From contig LS997564.1 in the NCBI GenBank assembly GCA_000469685.2, positions 21,796,960-21,860,959 of the forward strand: 64,000 nucleotides of DNA, read 5' to 3'. How positions within the stretch are numbered: the stretch's first letter is position 1; each line of letters starts with the position of its first letter. This document shows positions 53,841-64,000 of the stretch, one piece after another. The stretch is from Haemonchus contortus. Taxonomy: Eukaryota > Nematoda > Chromadorea > Rhabditida > Trichostrongylidae. Made by a program: the position numbers and the translations under genes. Below the pieces are notes generated by a model. That model ran no database searches, was not told the DNA's origin, and saw only the letters and a program-made list of their open reading frames with translations.

Positions 53841-56800
53841 CTAGTTCAGTTCTGTTTCCGGAGTGCTCTCCCCATAGTTTTCCAAGAGTACTTTCTTTGG
53901 TGGCAACTCCGTGACAAATTCGTCTGGTGTCCTTTTGCCTGCACCATACGTGATTACAGCAATGTAGCCCTGCAAAGAAAACCACTAATATAAAAGATTG
54001 AAAAAAAACAATCATGAACTAACACTCAAAAAATAAAACAAAACAAGAAACCACGCATCCGATTTATAAGGAACTTAAAGAATTTTGTACCGCGCGCTGT
54101 AAATTTGAATGGACTTTTACATGCCTATCTCAGACTCTATCTATCAGTCTATGTTTATTCAAGGCACAGTTCACGAAAAACTGTTTCTGAGATCTCCCCA
54201 TAGGATGGATTCGAGGCCCCTCCTGATGCCACATGTGCCGACGTCAGGGCAAGAAACGTTTTGGATAGGGCCAAATAAGGGGCCAGACATTGCATCGTGT
54301 GAATGCCACACCCAGAGCGAACGAATTTGCAATATCTCAAAGGACCGCCGTGTTGGAACTTCAAACATTTTGGCATGATCCGTGGCGACAGTGGAAGGCA
54401 GTTCAGGCAGTTTTGACTTGATATAGCCAGCTTTTTGCGCACTTGTAACTGAAATCTTGTCCGATTACCCCTTCCGTGCTTCTTCTTCATGGTAATCTCG
54501 TACAACATATATTGCCACTACTTTTGGAAACCTTATTTTTCGCCAGGTAGGCGGATTCTGTCGCTTTCCTTGCCACCGATGCACTACTCTATCCCAACAC
54601 TTTCTCTTTTCAACTTAAAATGAGTACCTCAAAATTATCTTGAACTGGGTCTTGAATATACAGAGACTAACTCAGATATCACTTGACCAAGGGATGGTCT
54701 CCCCTCCTTTCTCTTACAAGCCCAAATGCACGTTCGACCCTCCATTCCCCTTCTCGTAAGGAACGATCAATTTTTAGCTACGAAACTTTTAAAGTGGGAC
54801 GCCTTCAATTGCGCAGGCACTATAACCACATACCCACGCTATTACAATACTCGCTGAAGTATCGCGAGAGTACAAATGTCGTTGTGTCCGGAATCTATCG
54901 ATTTGAAGAAAGCTCCTGATACCTTCAAGACAGAAGCGGTAATTTAAGCCTTGGGTGACCAAGGTGTTCCTACTCAATACATAAGAATGCTTCATGAGCT
55001 CTGCGGCAACATCACGTCCAGGATTTCGCCATTCCGGGTTCGTTAGGGCGATACCATTTCGCCCAAACCTTTCAGTGCCGCTCTCGAGAACATCATGCAG
55101 AATTCGGAATAGGAAGACTTGGGAGTGAAAGTCGACGGTCGCTAGTAACATCATCTTCGCTTTGCAGACGACATCGTGCTTATAACATCGAACATCGAGC
55201 AGATGGAACGAATGCTGTCTGAGTTTGCCAGTGCTTGTAGAAAGATCGACTTGAGTCTGAACGCAACGAAGACTATGTTCATGAGAAACGGATTAGTATC
55301 TGGTGCTCCCTTCACGCTAAACGGAAAGTATATCTCCCAATGCTCTAGCTATGTGTATCTAGGTAGGGAAAACAATATGATGAACCCCAAGATCCGGAGC
55401 TGAACAGAAGGAAATGCGTCGCGTGGTGAGCATTTAAGAATATCGAGGGAGTAGTGAAAAAGAAAAGGAACATCCGGCTCCGCGCTCACCTTTTCAATAC
55501 TGCTGTCCTTCCTGCCTTGAGTACGCCATGGAGATTTGGACACTGCGAAAGCAGGATGAGCATGCAATCAGCGTCATTCAACGCGCTGTGGACAGGACTG
55601 TGCTCGGATCCAGAGCTCCGAGCTCCGTCAACGAACGAAGATCAGGAATGCCGCTAATTATGCCAAGAAATAGAAGCTCAGGTGGGCCGAACACGTAATG
55701 CGAAATGGTGTTTACAGTTGGGCCAGGGTGGTTACTGACTGAATTCCTCGGGACACCAAACGAACTCTAGGACGGCCCCAACGGAATGGTCAGACTTCTT
55801 CACGAAAGCTCCGAACGAAAAGGATGTTGGACCTCGTGTCCCTGAAGCGAGGACGCTGCAGCATTCTGACTCGTGACAGGAACAAATGAAGTGGCGCCCG
55901 CTCAAGGAAGTCGATGATCAACGGGACGACAGGTGATGCACGTGATTTTTAAAGGGAGGGAAAGTCGAACTCAGTCACTTTTTACGACCTCCCATTGGTG
56001 TTTTGACCCTGTCTGTACTCTTTCCTAATTTTGACTCTCTGAGTCTAGAAGAACAGGAGATTCTAATTTCCAGTGATACACATGCGCACATTGATACACA
56101 TACACAAACATGTGCACGTATAAATATATACACATACACAATACACAATTACATACACGCACCCATGCAACACTCACACATATACGCACGTGCACACATA
56201 TACACGTACACATAAAGGGGATAAAGGATAAAGACTTTTGGCGTTAATGAATCCCATCTGAGGGATGCGCTCCCGCACTCGACTTCCATTCAGAATGGTA
56301 GTGGCGTAATGAGTGCGTATGTGGCCTACACAATGCCTTGCGGTGGCCAGCCGATGTATTACAAGTCAGTGCTTTTATCGTCCCAGACGAGTCTGCTACC
56401 AAATCACCGTCCCCGCAGGGATGGAAGGCTTGGTTGGTCTAGGCGGATATCGATCCGGGATTCGAACCCATGAACATGCGTGTCTGAGTGCGCCACTTGC
56501 CAGTACACCACATCTGCCAATTACCAATTACTTACATAGCATATACACACACATAGCACACATACAAGCATGTCTACTTGCACATACACCTGAACACTTG
56601 GCGCATTACATTTATTAAAAGTACCTGATTTTCCGCTGCAGTTCTTACAAGATCAGGAGTAGTTACCAGCCGCTCGTTCACCTAAAAATTTTTCGCATTA
56701 TCTAGTAGAGCACTCAGATATTTTCACTACGAAACCAACTTCGTAATGGCTCACCTCAGCCAAAACTCCTTTAACGCCTGCTCTCACTACAATTTCCTCA

Positions 56801-58902
56801 CCGTCTTTGCAGCGAATCGTGCAAAGTCGTGTATCTTTCTGCAAATGAAGACCTCCCTAAATAATGGTGCAGATATCTGAGTGATCTTGTTCATTCACTC
56901 AAAAATAGCAAATGACCTTTTTTCCTTTTCCAACGACGACATTATCCATGCGTGATGTGCCATTCTTCTTTACACTTCCAAAATCGACTTCAACAACTTC
57001 GGCTTTCGGCTGCTGAAAAAAATAGTATGAGGCATTGAAGAAGCAGAAACAGTTTGGAAATTTCAAGTCTCGGAAAAAGAAGTCTTCCACGAACGCCGAA
57101 AAACCTGAAAATGTGCATTGGAGAACACAAGAAAGGTTCAAGAGAGTCAGGGGAGAAAGCTTTTCAAATATACATGTTCTCAATGTATGTGGAAAAGGCA
57201 CAAGTACAAAGTAGCTCGAAAAAACCATCCGAAGGACAAATGACAACCACGGTCTAAATGCTTTCTTCATGTGATTTTGAATTGTTCTTTTCATATATAC
57301 CAGAAGGGCCTACATCCACAGGTCGTCATTAAAATAGAGCTCCAAGATGAAATTCGGAGTTAATTGGTAGCTAAGCTTACGCTGCATTAATTTACATTAG
57401 GAGAATGAAGACCCAAAAATCATATAACTTTCAAGGAGTGTCTTCAAGAGAAGTGTTTGCCTAGATGAGGTATCGAAAATGGAGGGTGTCCGCTAAACTT
57501 CCATTAAAATGATTTGCGGGTATACAAGACTATCAATGCAATATGGCTGTAGAGGAAAGATATTTCATTACTTAATAATCTACCCCATTTATTATGTTGG
57601 TACGAAAGTCTCGAAAAGCAAATTCACATGAGATGTCATTTTTTAGTAGAATCTCTCCGATTGAACGTCATCAAAGTATTCCAAAACAGTCTCTGAGTAC
57701 CACCAGTAGCATTCAAAAAGCTTATCCAAAGTTTTTTTAAAAGCATTTCGCAAATCTCGGGAGACTAGCTTCAAGCAATGGTCTTCGAATAAAAAGCGCC
57801 GAGACTCCATTGCTCATATCGCTACCTCCAACATCAACTCAGTATCCGGAGAGGACCCGATCAACCAAGCAATCATTTCGTGCTTCCGAGCGTAACCACC
57901 ATCAGCGAAATAAACAAAAAGCCGAAAGTTACAAACACGGAACCGACAAAGCTCTCGAGTACGATTCCAGTAACCTTGCTCGACCTTCACAAACACTGTT
58001 ACATGAAATGAGTTGTTCGATGGATTACACACCAAATGACCGATGATGTCCGTCACACGCGTTGTCCCAACAAGTGAGCCGCTTCTCACTCCCACTTTGA
58101 ATCTGCTTGGCTTCAAGTAGAGGAAGATATGCCCGTGCAGCCAAAGCCAGAACAACGAATGAGGATCGCTTTACTGTGTTGCTTTTGTGAATGCTATACA
58201 ATGAAATGCTAGCTCGGAGCCAGACAGTCACGGCTATCATCAACAACCGTCAGTTCCAGGGACTCGCCATTGCAATTAAATGAAGTGATAGTGCAAATTT
58301 CTGTCCATCTTCTGCATGATAACGTTCGGCCTCACGTCTCGAGCATAACTTAGTCACAGTCACACAATCCAGTAGGAGAACTTGGCCAGGATATTGTCCC
58401 CTTCCATCCGTATACTCCTGACCCTGACTTTCCCGACCACCCCCTTTTTAGGCACCTCAAGCTATTCTTTGATGGCGATTATATAGATTGATGAATGAGA
58501 GTTTGAACAAAATTGCGAAAGATCTGAAAACGTGAATTCGAGTGTCTCAAAGCTAACTGATAAAATTGGAACATGCATGAATATTCACCGAAAAATGACC
58601 ACTCCGATTTTGAGTGTAAAAACACGGTGCCGGTCACATTAAGCTGAGCTTGAACTGAAACGGAGCCGATTCCAACAACTTCCCTAAGGGTACCCTTGCT
58701 TACTCGAAACCAAAGTGAAAGTTTCGCTAAGAAAAATCTTTATTTTCACAAGGTGAAGAGTAAACGTCACCTGATTACTTACATTCTTTAGTACAACAAC
58801 GCTGACGCCACTGGGATGATGCAGGTAGATTATGTTGTCATAGTCGTTGCAAGCGTAACGTTTATAGGCACGATCTACACTTGATAAGTACGTAACGGTC
58901 AT
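53841..58902 (-). CDS. ABITRAM: ABITRAM (FAM206A/Simiate) homologue
   Basis: Five exons join without a split codon to 161 residues: 58902-58783, 57012-56917, 56838-56755, 56681-56625, 53969-53841 (stop TAG). Blocks in order are [20 protein letters not shown] with [51 protein letters not shown] then [21 protein letters not shown], and GYIAVITYG. This is the FAM206 layout, a hammerhead fold resembling a biotinyl/lipoyl domain ([14 protein letters not shown] is its core). Vertebrate ABITRAM binds actin and is nuclear in neurons. Length is slightly under the vertebrate form. TTTTCACATTTAG lies 9 bp before the ATG and may be a spliced-leader acceptor. The last intron (2.66 kb) holds RTE, SINE and MITE copies. 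Confidence 0.88.
54160..54657. mobile_element. TTAAAGGCAC-family MITE in ABITRAM intron
   Basis: Left end AAGGCACAGTTCACG; right end TTATCTTGAACTGGGTCTTG. The left 70 bp also match the start of the 8091 copy (CTGTTTCTGAGATCTC vs TGGTTTCTGAGATTTC). Confidence 0.75.
54880..55965 (+). mobile_element. RTE-type LINE fragment with FADD reverse-transcriptase motif
   Basis: [17 protein letters not shown] and [18 protein letters not shown] start the RT core. [17 protein letters not shown] and the active-site FADD (55161-55172, in RFADDIVLI) follow. [12 protein letters not shown] and [12 protein letters not shown] come next, then [12 protein letters not shown] and the C-terminal WAEHVMRNG with [17 protein letters not shown] up to about 55960. 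Stops and frameshifts scatter through it. It is antisense to the ABITRAM gene, within its last intron. Confidence 0.88.
56083..56213. repeat. (CA/TA)-rich microsatellite
   Basis: About 130 bp of ACACAT/ACGTAC-type dinucleotide runs beside the SINE at 56217. Confidence 0.9.
56217..56520 (-). mobile_element. tRNA-derived SINE, reverse orientation
   Basis: Read on the minus strand it begins TGGTGTACTGGCAAGTGG, has B-box GGTTCGAATCC and body TCCGCCTAGACCAACC, and ends AACGCCAAAAGTC. Same strand as ABITRAM, in its intron. Confidence 0.85.
57300..58780 (-). other. ABITRAM intron 1 with unassigned open frames
   Basis: Minus frames 58155-57814 and 58246-58025 overlap in different registers (e.g. 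[20 protein letters not shown]). They have some protein-like character but no splice support. They could be a decayed insert. Confidence 0.25.
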
Positions 58903-59284
58903 CGTGCAAGGCTAAATGTGAAAAGAATGCAATAGAGGAGTCTAGGGCGATTTCCGCCGTAAGTATTCTGTAAACTACATTTTTTTTAGCAGAAGGCTTG
59001 CAATTTAATAGATTTATATCAATCACAACGTAAATGAAGCTGAAGGCACTCCTACAGATCCTACTAGACTACGTCCATAGATTAGAATGAACTTAAGCTC
59101 TCACATTTTGCATAACTGTCCCTTTCCAATGCCATATGAGAGGGTATCAAGCACATTTTACAGTACACCTCACTGCTAGACTAGAAAAAACAATGAGCAG
59201 AAGATACACAAGGTAGGACTACACATTCGCTATCCAAATATTCTACTACGAATATGTTTTCTATCACAACAGATCACTTCTTAA

Positions 59285-59661
59285 TTACATCAGTGTACAG
59301 GCATTCGCGGCAGCTGATATGTCCTCGACTTTTGGCAAGCCAGTTTGATCGTCAACAGTCCAACCTAAAAAGAGGGGTGCTATTGTACCGATACGTAGTG
59401 TAATCGAACTACCTACAAACCAGCAGGGAGTTCTCCTGTCAATTCCTTAGGAGGGTAGCCGTAGGCTTGTAATTCAACAAGAAGCTTCCCAAGCGTTTCG
59501 AAGTTTGACATATCGGGAAGACCCTAGAAAAACATAATGGGAAAACATTGAAATTTGATTTGATAGCATCCATTGATACTCACTGATTCATTTCCATTCT
59601 GTGCGGTAGGAGGAGGTTGGTCAGCTTGGTTTTCAAATTCAAAGCAGATCTTTCCCAAAAT
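59285..59661 (-). CDS. pex-19: PEX19 peroxisomal import receptor, C-terminal exons
   Basis: Three consecutive exons join in phase: 59661-59584 (ILGKICFEFENQADQPPP), 59523-59421 (MSNFETLGKLLVELQAYGYP then PKELTGELPA) and 59364-59285 (GWTVDDQTGLPK to NACTLM, stop TAA). The segment LGKLLVELQxxGxPPKEL and the terminal CaaX box CTLM, a farnesylation site, identify PEX19. This cytosolic chaperone binds newly made peroxisomal membrane proteins and docks on PEX3. About 85 of the usual 280-300 residues are present. Upstream exons would lie above 59661, but I could not find them before the window end; 4.3 kb is enough for a large intron. Transcribed in the same direction as ABITRAM, about 380 bp upstream of it. 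Confidence 0.85.
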
Positions 59662-59669
59662 CTAGAATC

Positions 59670-62600
59670 AAGTATGGAGATTAGTGCATGGAGGGACTAT
59701 TCACTTATTCCATTTAAAATGATGTGTTACATGGCTATGACTCACGATGTACACGAGAAAAAAAAAGAACTGAACTGGGAACATCCTAAATACGAATTTA
59801 ATATAAACTTTCTCAAGCAAAGGCACAACATTCTTCACCAAATGTTCCAAGCAAAAAACGGCCAACGATTCCCCTTAAAGGTCTTGGTAAGATTAATCAG
59901 TACTTATAGAACATGTTTGAAGCGCTCTTCGTGTCTGTCACGGCACTCCTAATTATTTGAAGAGCCTCTGAAGAAGCCAGGGTGGTTTGAAATAAGTTAG
60001 GTCAACAACTTTGGTCAGAAACATTTGCAACGGCTCGCAACAGAGGAAGAGAAGAATACGCCCAGAGCGGGGGAAAACCGAGGGCATGGTGCCCGCTGAA
60101 TCGACCATCAAAACCAAATTGGGTCTCTCCTTGTTCTTTAAACCCCCAGGTTACATCTGAAAAGGCTCAGGATCTTTTTACCGTCAATTTATCCCTGAAA
60201 GCAATTCAAAAGTATACCTACAACTCAAAATTACACATATGGCAATGGCGCCCCCATATTTTTATGGACGATTGAAAGGCGGCAAGGAGAAAATCAAGAA
60301 CTGCACAAAGATTCGCAAAAATGGAAATCGTGGACGAAAATGGAAAGCAGTCTTCCGAATAACAACTAATTCCTGTTCTAGTTGGGCGTTATAAAACGAA
60401 TTATTAAAAACTGTTTGAGACTCATGTACTGTTCCTTTTTCTGGCCTTACTGAGGATAAACGAAATAGCTGTCGTTCAGAAAGTGCACGTTTCAGATGAA
60501 TAAAGGAATCCTAAATGGCTGTTCCTACCAAGATTGAAGACTGATCAGTTGAAAAGGGGAGTTACGGCTGCTTATAAAGTCTCAGGCAATACACAACACT
60601 CTGGATCAAACCCGTTGTTCAATAATCAAATGAAACCAGAATCACTTTCATTTTGGTTCATTTCAAAACTCTGTTCGACAACAGATTTACAGACAAAACG
60701 CCCTAGCATGATTCTCCGTTCAGCCGGCCTACACTCAAAGGGTTGATCATTTACTCTTCCCAAGCAGTATCCACAGCATAGAGGATGGGCAAACAAGGAT
60801 TGATGTAGGATTTCGAAATCCCATGAAACTTCTGATAGAGAAATATGTAGGTATATCGACAGAGTTCGGAATGCTATTTACAAATATGGAAACTAAAACT
60901 GCCAATTGAGCCTCCTAAAGAAGACGTGAGAGCTAAGGGTTTCCTTGCTCAGTGTTTGGAGAGATGGTGCTGGTTGAAATGCGCAGTTAGCCGTAACAGC
61001 ACCAAGGCGTAGTGCTCTTCCTCTTCAGGCAGACGATGCGGATTTGCTCGAAATCTGATAGTCAGTTAGGAACCAATAAATATAACGACCAAGCAGCTCA
61101 TGATCGACTGCATAAAGAATTGACTTCTCGAGAGCGTGATGCTCATTCAAAAGCTCTGGGCGTTTTTTCTTCGGGTCCGTCATAAAGGACTATCGGGACT
61201 TGCGCATTAGTAAATAATGCAGATTTACTATGTCAACGCGAGGCAATATATTTAAGGTTTTATCACAAGTATCCCAAATGTATTGTGCCCTCAATTAAAA
61301 AATCAGGCGCATTGAAAGACTCATAGAATTCGCGTGCAGAAGTGAGAACAACGATCATCAACGAAAGCCGAAATTAGTAATAAGCATTAAAAAGCGTTAT
61401 AAATGTTTTCAACATACATATGAAAAACTAGCAGGGATCCCACTGAAAAAAAAGCACGAACTGCGAAAAGTGGCTTAACGTTGAGGAACAATCCCAAATT
61501 AACCGCTTGAAGAAGTAGAGCATTACCAGCGCGCCAGCTTTATGCCCTTGTAGGCAACTGCGCATTTCAAATGGCACTATCTCTATAAGACTTCAGCGTG
61601 CAAACTTCGAACGCTCGCACTTCTTTGGGAGACTCATTTAGCAGTTTCCGTTTCTATATTTGTTAATAGCATTGCAAACTCTATTGATATACCTCAGTCC
61701 CCATTCAAAGCCCCATAGAAACTTGGAACTCTTCCCTGGCGAAATGATTATGAATGCCTCATTAGATAGAGCGTATTCCGATTTGCGGTCAAAACCCTAC
61801 AGCACTAACCTTTCACATATTACAAGTATCGTTATTTAGATAATTTAGAGACTTTAACGGATCCAAGCCAGCACTCCCAAATAAGGGTTTCGAATCTATG
61901 TTGTCTTAGTCACACTGCAACTTGACTACATTCGCGGCACAGAACATGAGCAGCATCGATTCCAAGATGTATTAATTCAATATTCTGGTTAGCTGCTCTT
62001 TCGCCTCGATGAAAATCTCACAAGAATGGCAAGTTATGGGCAAAAGTTCGGCATTGGGCTAGACTTCAACGTACTGGCGCTTTCCTAGCGCTCTTTATGT
62101 CTTGCACTATCCAAAAACAGCAGTTATCAAAGCACCAAGTCAAAAGAAGGTGAACCAAACAGCCTTATCCGGTCCAATCCCGATATTGGTTGCATTATTA
62201 CGGCTAATCACGTTGCATATATTAGTGCTAGCTATGGCCCGAGGACCAAAAAAAAAACGAGGGAAATTGGGGTCTAGGAAGTGCAGTAGCTTTCTGGATA
62301 TTCTTTGGTGATATTACAAGTTATGGACCCGCTTTGACAGGCGTCATGGTATTACCAACAGAGAAATGCGGGACGCATACAAAAAAAAAGCAACGCAAAG
62401 GGACTTTTCCTTTTTATAACCAGTATGGCTAAGCGCTTTAGCTCGTGTATCAAAGCGAAAATCGTCTTCATCCAGTTTTATTTGAGCTCCGCTCCTCTAG
62501 AATCTAACCTTCCGCTTTGGTAGAACTGACTCATGAAACACTTTAGCAAACACCACATACTGTGAGGAAGCTCGGTCTACCGAGAAGGATCACCCCTCCA

Positions 62601-64000
62601 TTTCATTTGTTTTCCCATATCACATCATCCCTCATTTATTCTTGCTCTCTGGTCTGGCATTAAACAAAATTAGACGCCCTACCCTCGGCACCACCCACTC
62701 TTATGCATGCCCGCGTCCATGAGCAGAGCTCCACTGAACTCACAGTGCTCGTTGACCTTGCTCTATGCCCCACCCATGCCAACCTGACACGACATCTTCA
62801 AGTGTTTCTTCAGGTGATACAAAATCTCGTTACACGAAAAGCAGGCAGGCTAAGAGACAGCCGTTCGGATGCGAGGAATTGATGTATATATCAACTTATT
62901 GATTTATATCTATATTAAAAATGCTCTCCCGGGAAAATTCAACTTTTGTCACAGTTAAGTTCGCACTTTGTGTCTGGTGAATTTTCTTATTTTTTATAGC
63001 CGAAAAATGCGCCGGTCACGCAGATGGTCATAGGGGAACTGGTTATAATCGATAGTAACAATGAGTGATAACGCTAATGCGATGGAATAATCTTCGAATC
63101 AGTTCCTCTCTTCTCATAAACAGCATTGCTACGTCGATGTGATGCATGGTGCATCTGGATCGACGATAATGGGTGACGGAAAAGGTAAATAGCTGATGAA
63201 GGCTCCCTCGTATTTGCGATGTAGCCTTGATACTTTGATACAATGCATTAAATTAAACGGAATGGTAAAACTGTTTGATAATGACAAAATGATTATAAGG
63301 ACTGATCGAAGTCAGCGGCATATAAGCAGAATAGAACTTTGCAACGTGGCTTATTTCTTGCTATTAGATTATGGCCCGCTACGCATCAAGGATTGAAGGG
63401 TCATGGATAAGGTTCCTGATGATAGTTTCCCATCAGTTACCATAGTTAACAAGTACCACTTAAAGCGATTAAACAGGTTGCTAAGTCATGGAAAAATCGC
63501 GCAGAATCAAAAATCCGATGGAGAGTAAAAATATATCCCTTCAACGACTGGTTTTGCTAAAATCAACAGCAACAGATAGACTTCGCGATCATAAGCGTTA
63601 GTTGAATCAATGTATATTCTACCACTCAACTACATATTGCTGTTTATGCTGAGCTTACTTCCTTTATGCACCAGTAGTGCCTGCGCGATTCCAGGCATGC
63701 CCCTTTTGCAATTTTTGTCATCAGAAATGTATCGATTGTTCCGAAAAGGGATGAAGAGTCAGTCGACCATCACGACTTTGCCACAGTAAACAAGGGACGA
63801 TAAAGTAAGCGTGCTGACTGGTGAAAAGATGAATGGGAACGCAGCTTGACCGCAGACGGAGACACCTACGCCGGGATAAGCCACAGGATAGAAACTATTT
63901 AGTAGCTATATGATCATTGCTATACGTTACAATTTCTAAGGAACGCAATCAACCCAAACTTTATAGGAGCTACTACTATAACAAAACAAAGCCATATACA
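59670..64000. other. Right end of window, no gene supported
   Basis: The 111-codon plus frame at 59617-59952 overlaps the pex-19 exon antisense and is not convincing. Near 61030 a phrase LPLQADDADLLEI suggests a tiny RTE scrap. The rest, including 61.3-64 kb, shows only short unrelated frames, TTTATATCTATATT-type AT-rich tracts near 62900, and no paired repeats that I could confirm. Confidence 0.4.

Noticed and set aside
59617..59952. 111-codon plus-strand ORF with a helix-like stretch (FNINFLKQRHNILHQMFQ)
   Set aside because: Its start is antisense to a confident pex-19 exon, and the resemblance to a SURP-type motif is too weak.

Overview
The window reads as nuclear DNA of a nematode, most likely a clade V parasite of the hookworm/strongylid type. 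The reasons are small exons with TTTTCAG-like acceptors, introns enlarged by repeats, probable spliced-leader acceptors just before start codons, and recognisable homologues of C. elegans unc-69, unc-50 and a Cys-loop acetylcholine receptor. Coding density is low. Most of the sequence is old transposons, foldback MITEs, SINEs and one satellite.

Layout. 1-5 kb holds a decayed Ty3/gypsy integrase followed on the same strand by a decayed UPF1-like SF1 helicase. 7-12.6 kb holds unc-69 (minus, three exons), which diverges from a small membrane-protein ORF and the 35-residue OST4 gene (plus) at 12.6-13.0 kb. 18.0-20.1 kb holds unc-50 (plus, five exons found). 22.3-22.9 kb holds an RTE-type LINE scrap. 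24.6-24.9 kb holds two exon-like segments of an unknown gene. 25.9-35.1 kb holds a complete 12-exon non-alpha nicotinic-receptor-like subunit (minus). 38.27-42.0 kb holds an LTR-bounded insertion. 42.2-45.3 kb holds inverted mariner remnants around a 127-bp satellite. 48.7-49.2 kb holds another RTE scrap. 53.8-58.9 kb holds an ABITRAM (FAM206) homologue (minus, five exons) with RTE, SINE and MITE insertions in its last intron. 59.3-59.7 kb holds the last three exons of pex-19, ending in a CaaX box. 59.7-64 kb shows no gene I can support.

The outstanding item is the element at 38277-41991. It has two LTRs of about 387 bp, a perfect 5-bp target duplication (ACATG), a primer binding site directly abutting the 5' LTR and matching a tRNA-Gly-like 3' end, and a TATA box and AATAAA in each LTR. 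In place of the usual pol, its interior encodes a flavivirus-type NS3 serine protease plus DEAH helicase. A coiled-coil stretch and a gag-like Cys/His cluster follow towards the 3' LTR. The copy is broken by in-frame stops and a frameshift, and no reverse transcriptase or integrase is visible. It looks like a non-autonomous retroelement that captured RNA-virus replication-protein sequence.

Host genes: UNC-50 is known in C. elegans to be needed for trafficking of a class of nicotinic receptors, and here it lies about 6 kb from a nicotinic-receptor-like gene. UNC-69 is a neuronal coiled-coil transport factor. As I remember it, unc-50 and unc-69 are also close together on C. elegans chromosome III, so this may be conserved microsynteny.
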